Source of the DNA: Monoglobus sp964617455
Lineage (GTDB): Bacteria > Bacillota > Clostridia > Monoglobales > Monoglobaceae
DNA length: 64,000 nt
Direction: 5' to 3'
NCBI GenBank assembly: GCA_964617455.1
Contig: CAZTYF010000004.1
Coordinates: 1-64,000 of the forward strand
The position numbers and the translations under genes were made by a program. The notes beneath the pieces are model-generated. The model ran no database searches and had not been told where the DNA came from. It was given only the letters and a program-made list of their open reading frames with translations. Position 1 is the first letter of the stretch, and every line of letters starts with the position of its first letter. This document shows positions 60,175-64,000 of this stretch, piece after piece.

Positions 60175-60732
60175 TTGAGCGAAGTTATTCTTGAAAAAAA
60201 AGAAATTGAAAGCAAACTCAAAAAAATGGCGAGTCAAATTGCAGAGAGAAATGAATTCGAAAAGGAAATATGTTTGATTGGAATTGTTAGACGAGGTGTT
60301 GTTGTTGCGGAGATGTTGGCAGATTGTATAAGTGAGCTCGGAGGTCCTTCCGTACATGTTGGCGCACTGGACATTACCCTTTATGGGGCGGACCACAATT
60401 TGATCGCAAAATATCCTGTCCTTAACGGAACAAAAATCAATTTTTCTATTGATAATAAAGTTGTTGTCTTGATTGATGATATTTTATATACGGGAAAGAC
60501 GATTCTCACGGCAATAGATGCTCTGTTGAAGCATGGCTCTCCGGCTGAAATTCAGTTGGGATGTTTTATTGATCGGGGTAGGAGAACCTTCCCTATAAGT
60601 GCCGATTATACGGGAGTTAAAATAAAAGGTTCCGGTCTTGACAGAGTAGCTCTCCACGTTGATGAGATTGACGGAGAGACAAAAGTTATAATTGAGAAGC
60701 GCAAATCCCCCGCAAGATATTTGGGTAAGTAG
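60175..60732 (+). CDS. pyrR: PyrR bifunctional pyr operon regulator / uracil phosphoribosyltransferase
   Basis: PyrR senses UMP and represses pyrimidine genes by binding RNA; it also has phosphoribosyltransferase activity. The protein of about 185 residues has CLIGIVRRGVVVAEML, LDITLYGADH and the PRPP loop VVLIDDILYTGKT. An open frame starts at TTG 60142, but that is upstream of or at the predicted transcript start. TTG 60175 sits five bases after GGGGGGTG and gives the normal N-terminus (SEVILEKKEIE), so I start there. First gene of pyrR-pyrB-pyrC-pyrF; the 40-base gap to pyrB is too short for an attenuator. Confidence 0.93.
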   Translation: MSEVILEKKEIESKLKKMASQIAERNEFEKEICLIGIVRRGVVVAEMLADCISELGGPSVHVGALDITLYGADHNLIAKYPVLNGTKINFSIDNKVVVLIDDILYTGKTILTAIDALLKHGSPAEIQLGCFIDRGRRTFPISADYTGVKIKGSGLDRVALHVDEIDGETKVIIEKRKSPARYLGK

Positions 60733-60772
60733 GCGCATAAAAATCTATGTCGGCAGAAAGGGAACGGAGCAT

Positions 60773-61711
60773 ATGATTAAGAATTTATTGGGCCTTAAAG
60801 AAACTTTGAAAGATGATATAATCGCAATCCTTGACGATGCGGAAAAACTCAAGCGTGATGTTTTGCTTGGGGGAAATAAGAAATCGTCTTTGCTCGGTGG
60901 CAAGGGCGTTATAACGCTGTTTTATGAAAACAGTACTCGTACACGGGTATCATTTGAAATGGCATCCAAATATTTGGGTGCCACATCGGCAAATATGTCG
61001 TCAAGCGGCAGCAGCGTGGCAAAGGGTGAAACTTTAATCGACACGGTAAAGACTTTAGAGGCAATGGATACCGATGTTATTATTATCAGACACAGTATGT
61101 CCGGTGCGCCGCATCTTGTGGCTCGCCACTCCGATTGTCACATTGTCAATGCAGGCGACGGGATGAATGAGCATCCAACCCAAGCTCTTCTTGATTTTAT
61201 GACAATGAGAGAAAAAAAGGGAAATATTAAAGGTCTGAAAGTTGCCATTATCGGAGATATTAAACACAGCAGAGTTGCTCGCAGCAACATTTACGGTCTT
61301 AAAAAATTGGGTGCCGAAGTTGCCCTTGCCGGACCAGCCACACTTTTGCCCAAAAATCTCGAAGAAATGGGAGTAAGTGTATATACCGATGTCGATAAGG
61401 CTATAGAGGGTGCCGACATAGTTATGGGCCTCAGAATTCAGTTGGAGCGGCAAAAAAAGGGACTGTTTCCTTCCGTTAGGGAATATAACAAATATTTCGG
61501 AGTGGATAAACGTCGATTGTCTCTGGCTAAACCGGATGCTATACTGATGCATCCGGGTCCGGTAAATCGAGGGGTGGAACTGAACCCTGATATAATTGAC
61601 GGTTCCCAAAGTGTTATTAATCCGCAAGTTACCAATGGCGTATGTGTTCGTATGGCGGTGCTTAATATGGTGGCAAACGGCAAAAGATATGAGTCAAAAC
61701 AGGAGAAATGA
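60773..61711 (+). CDS. pyrB: Aspartate carbamoyltransferase catalytic subunit
   Basis: PyrB makes carbamoyl-aspartate, the committed step of pyrimidine synthesis. The protein of about 312 residues has FYENSTRTRVSFEMA (carbamoyl phosphate site), IIIRHSMSGAPHLVA, NAGDGMNEHPTQALLD, GDIKHSRVARSN and LMHPGPVNRGVEL. I start it at ATG 60773 behind ACGGAG. No pyrI regulatory chain is present. The stop is one base ahead of the pyrC start. Confidence 0.96.
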   Translation: MIKNLLGLKETLKDDIIAILDDAEKLKRDVLLGGNKKSSLLGGKGVITLFYENSTRTRVSFEMASKYLGATSANMSSSGSSVAKGETLIDTVKTLEAMDTDVIIIRHSMSGAPHLVARHSDCHIVNAGDGMNEHPTQALLDFMTMREKKGNIKGLKVAIIGDIKHSRVARSNIYGLKKLGAEVALAGPATLLPKNLEEMGVSVYTDVDKAIEGADIVMGLRIQLERQKKGLFPSVREYNKYFGVDKRRLSLAKPDAILMHPGPVNRGVELNPDIIDGSQSVINPQVTNGVCVRMAVLNMVANGKRYESKQEK

Positions 61712-61712
61712 T

Positions 61713-62987
61713 ATGTCAATTTTAATAAAGGGCGGTCGTGTTGTTGACCCGAAAAATGGCGTGGATGAAATCCTTGATGTCCTGATTGAGTGTGGAAAAG
61801 TGTCCCGCATTGATAAAAACATAACAAGTAATACCGATCAAGTGATTGATGCACGTGGCAAAATTGTAGCGCCCGGACTTGTAGATCTGCATGTTCATTT
61901 TCGAGAGCCCGGCTATGAGTACAAGGAAGATATCGAAACCGGGAGCCGTGCTGCATCTCGGGGCGGAGTGACTACGGTGGTATGTATGCCGAATACAAAT
62001 CCGCCCATTGACAATCCGGCTTTGGTTAAATATGTATTAGAAAGAGGAAAGGAAGTTGGGTTGACGAATGTTCTGACAACCGGGTGCATTACAAAAGGGC
62101 TTTTAGGCAAAGAACTGTCCGAAATGGGTGAACTTAAAAATGCCGGAGCGGTCGGCGTTTCCGATGATGGGCGGCCGGTGGCCAATCCGTCACTTATGCG
62201 CAGAGCATTGGAGTATGCTAATATGTTCAATATGCCGGTTATGTCCCACAGTGAGGATTTGGATTTAGTTGACGAAGGATCCATGAACGAAGGATATATG
62301 TCAACTTATTTGGGCCTCAGAGGAATTCCCAAATGTGCAGAAAGTGTGGCTATAGCACGTGATGTGCTGATAGCGGAGGAGGTAGGTGCAAGGCTCCATG
62401 TGTGCCATGTAAGCACGCGAAATTCAATTGATATTATTCGGCAAGCAAAAAAACGAGGTGCAAAAATAACTTGCGAGACGGCGCCTCATTATTTTTCGCT
62501 CTCAGATAAGGCTGTGGACGGCTTTAATACCAATGCCAAGATGAATCCGCCCCTTCGAGATGCAGACGATGTGAATGCCGTCAAAGAGGGCTTGGCCGAT
62601 GGGACGATAGACGCCATAGCAACTGACCACGCACCTCACGACAAGGATGAAAAAGATATAGAGTTTGAGCAGGCTCTAAACGGAATTGTAGGCCTTGAAA
62701 CATCCTTAGCTCTCGGCTACACCAACTTGGTTATGAGCGGGACGCTTTCTCTCACAGGTTTAATTAAGAAAATGTCTGCAAATCCGTCGGATATAATTAA
62801 TATAGACAGAGGAACCTTAGGAGTTGGAAAAGTTGCGGATGTTGTTATATTCGATACCAAAGAAGAATTCACGGTTGATGTAAACTCGTTCGCTTCAAAA
62901 AACAATAACTGCCCTTATGACGGAATGAAACTCAGAGGCAGAGCAGATGTGACAATATTGAACGGCAATATTGTATTTATGCGCTAA
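61713..62987 (+). CDS. pyrC: Dihydroorotase, class I
   Basis: PyrC closes carbamoyl-aspartate to dihydroorotate. The protein of about 424 residues has the binuclear zinc site DLHVHFREPG, MPNTNPP, the later HSED, CHVSTRNS and ATDHAPHDKDEK with the catalytic Asp. Class I length and motifs. Its AGGAGA site lies inside the end of pyrB and the ATG at 61713 follows the pyrB stop by one base. Confidence 0.96.
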   Translation: MSILIKGGRVVDPKNGVDEILDVLIECGKVSRIDKNITSNTDQVIDARGKIVAPGLVDLHVHFREPGYEYKEDIETGSRAASRGGVTTVVCMPNTNPPIDNPALVKYVLERGKEVGLTNVLTTGCITKGLLGKELSEMGELKNAGAVGVSDDGRPVANPSLMRRALEYANMFNMPVMSHSEDLDLVDEGSMNEGYMSTYLGLRGIPKCAESVAIARDVLIAEEVGARLHVCHVSTRNSIDIIRQAKKRGAKITCETAPHYFSLSDKAVDGFNTNAKMNPPLRDADDVNAVKEGLADGTIDAIATDHAPHDKDEKDIEFEQALNGIVGLETSLALGYTNLVMSGTLSLTGLIKKMSANPSDIINIDRGTLGVGKVADVVIFDTKEEFTVDVNSFASKNNNCPYDGMKLRGRADVTILNGNIVFMR

Positions 62988-63005
62988 GTTTGGAGATGAT
63001 ATTTT

Positions 63006-63908
63006 ATGGATGAACTTATTGAAAAAATCACTAAAACGGGAAATCCCACGGTGGCAGGCCTTGACCCAAAACTTGATTATCTGCCCGAATCCATGGTAAA
63101 AGAATCTTTTGCAAAATACGGCGAAACTTTTTTAGGCGCGGCGGATGCTCTTTTTAGGTTCAATATGGAGCTTATTGATGCGTTATGCGATATAGTTCCG
63201 GCCGTCAAACCCCAGTCGGCATATTATGAATTGTATGGAATTGAAGGTATTATGTGCCTCAAAAAAACAATTGAGTATGCTCAATCAAAGGGTATGTATG
63301 TGATTCTTGATGCAAAGCGTGGCGACATAGGAAGCACCAGTGATGCCTATGCGAAGGCGTATTTGGGCAAAACTCAAATCGGGTCAAAAAACTTTCCGGC
63401 ATTCGGTCCAGATGGATTAACTGTTAACCCCTATCTTGGCACGGATGGGATAAAACCCTTTTCCGATCTGTGCGCGGCAAATCGGAAAAGTATTTTTGTT
63501 TTGGTAAAAACATCAAATAAATCATCGGTAGAACTTCAGGATTTGCCATCTGGTGGAAAGACCGTGTATGAACATGTGGCAAACCTTGTAAAAAAGTGGG
63601 GTGCAGAGTGCTTGGGAACTTATGGATATTCTCATGTAGGTGCTGTTGTGGGAGCAACCTATCCCGAACAGGCTAAAAAGTTGAGGAAGTTTATGCCTCA
63701 CACATATTTTTTGGTTCCCGGATATGGGGCCCAAGGGGGCAAAGGGGAAGATGTTGCGGTGTCATTTAACGGTGACGGTTTAGGTGCAATAGTAAATGCT
63801 TCTCGCTCGATTATGTGCGCCCACAAAAAGATTGGCGGCGGAGTCGGCGAGGCTGCTCGAGCGGAGGCAATAAGAATGCGTGATGATATTGTCGCTGCCA
63901 TAAAATAA
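63006..63908 (+). CDS. pyrF: Orotidine-5'-phosphate decarboxylase, type 2
   Basis: PyrF makes UMP from OMP. The 300-residue barrel is of the longer type-2 family: TVAGLDPKLDYLP, AVKPQSAYYELYG, the catalytic DAKRGDIGST (Lys and Asp pair, about 100-109) and VPGYGAQGG. It starts at ATG 63006 behind TGGAGA, 18 bases after pyrC. pyrK, pyrD and pyrE are expected further right, outside the window. Confidence 0.95.
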   Translation: MDELIEKITKTGNPTVAGLDPKLDYLPESMVKESFAKYGETFLGAADALFRFNMELIDALCDIVPAVKPQSAYYELYGIEGIMCLKKTIEYAQSKGMYVILDAKRGDIGSTSDAYAKAYLGKTQIGSKNFPAFGPDGLTVNPYLGTDGIKPFSDLCAANRKSIFVLVKTSNKSSVELQDLPSGGKTVYEHVANLVKKWGAECLGTYGYSHVGAVVGATYPEQAKKLRKFMPHTYFLVPGYGAQGGKGEDVAVSFNGDGLGAIVNASRSIMCAHKKIGGGVGEAARAEAIRMRDDIVAAIK

Positions 63909-63979
63909 AGAGCGAGTTGCACGGAACAATAAAACAGGACTGTATTTTATAATCTTTAAATGTTTTGGAGAGATACACC

Positions 63980-64000
63980 ATGTTATGTAAATTGTGCTAC
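63980..64000 (+). CDS. Start of the next gene in the pyr operon, cut by the right edge
   Basis: An ATG at 63980, eight bases after TGGAGAG, begins a frame of seven codons (MLCKLCY) that runs off the window. The spacing of 71 bases from pyrF and the same strand suggest another pyr operon gene, but seven residues do not identify it. Confidence 0.5.

Overview
The window reads as chromosomal DNA from an anaerobic, Gram-positive-type Firmicute of the Clostridia, probably gut or rumen associated. The reasons are a complete six-gene Rnf complex in the clostridial order C-D-G-E-A-B, the [FeFe]-hydrogenase maturase HydG, a B12-dependent methionine branch with a split MetH, rpsF-ssb-rpsR, an ECF vitamin transporter, strong AGGAGG ribosome binding sites, and near-consensus promoters that almost all have a 17-base spacer. 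I cannot name a genus. The left third (about 1-19.5 kb) is visibly richer in G+C than the right half. One hand-counted 60-base line near 14.9 kb has 37 G+C; one near 50.9 kb has 17.

Layout. Positions 1-19.5 kb are all on the minus strand: a secreted rhamnogalacturonan-acetylesterase-like protein cut by the left edge; DUF2156, YkgJ-type and HIT proteins; rnfCDGEAB behind a perfect-consensus promoter; a membrane-anchored sialate O-acetylesterase-like protein; and a methionine/one-carbon operon (metF, MetH reactivation protein, metH lacking that domain, amidohydrolase). Positions 19.6-25.3 kb form an accessory island: a DUF262/DUF1524 putative defence nuclease, two group II intron remnants, an IS3-type remnant, a truncated SLH-domain gene, an aldo/keto reductase and two small proteins, ending at tRNA-Arg(CCG). 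Positions 25.6-30.8 kb hold a four-gene plus-strand operon: a secreted alpha/alpha-barrel-type protein, a DUF4430 lipoprotein, EcfT, and an EcfA-EcfA'-S-component fusion. It looks like a two-piece bacterial transcobalamin feeding an ECF transporter, which would fit the B12-dependent MetH encoded nearby.

Positions 31-64 kb are mostly plus-strand housekeeping: xylB (minus), a DHHW protein, ung, rpsF-ssb-rpsR, a sodium/solute symporter, argGH, a transaldolase, a Sel1 protein, pgi, a small P-loop protein, the ymfF/ymfH M16 pair with lgt, hydG, a nitroreductase (minus), an RCC1-repeat membrane protein, an acpS-nnrD fusion with alr, an envelope group (secreted protein, serine hydrolase, PpiC lipoprotein), cca, and the pyrR-pyrB-pyrC-pyrF operon running to the right edge.

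The observations I rate highest are the split-transcobalamin/ECF operon, the acpS-nnrD fusion, the defence gene among mobile-element debris beside a tRNA, the inverted repeat straddling the argG promoter, a probable ATT start codon, and a pyrR operon whose leader is too short for the usual PyrR attenuator.
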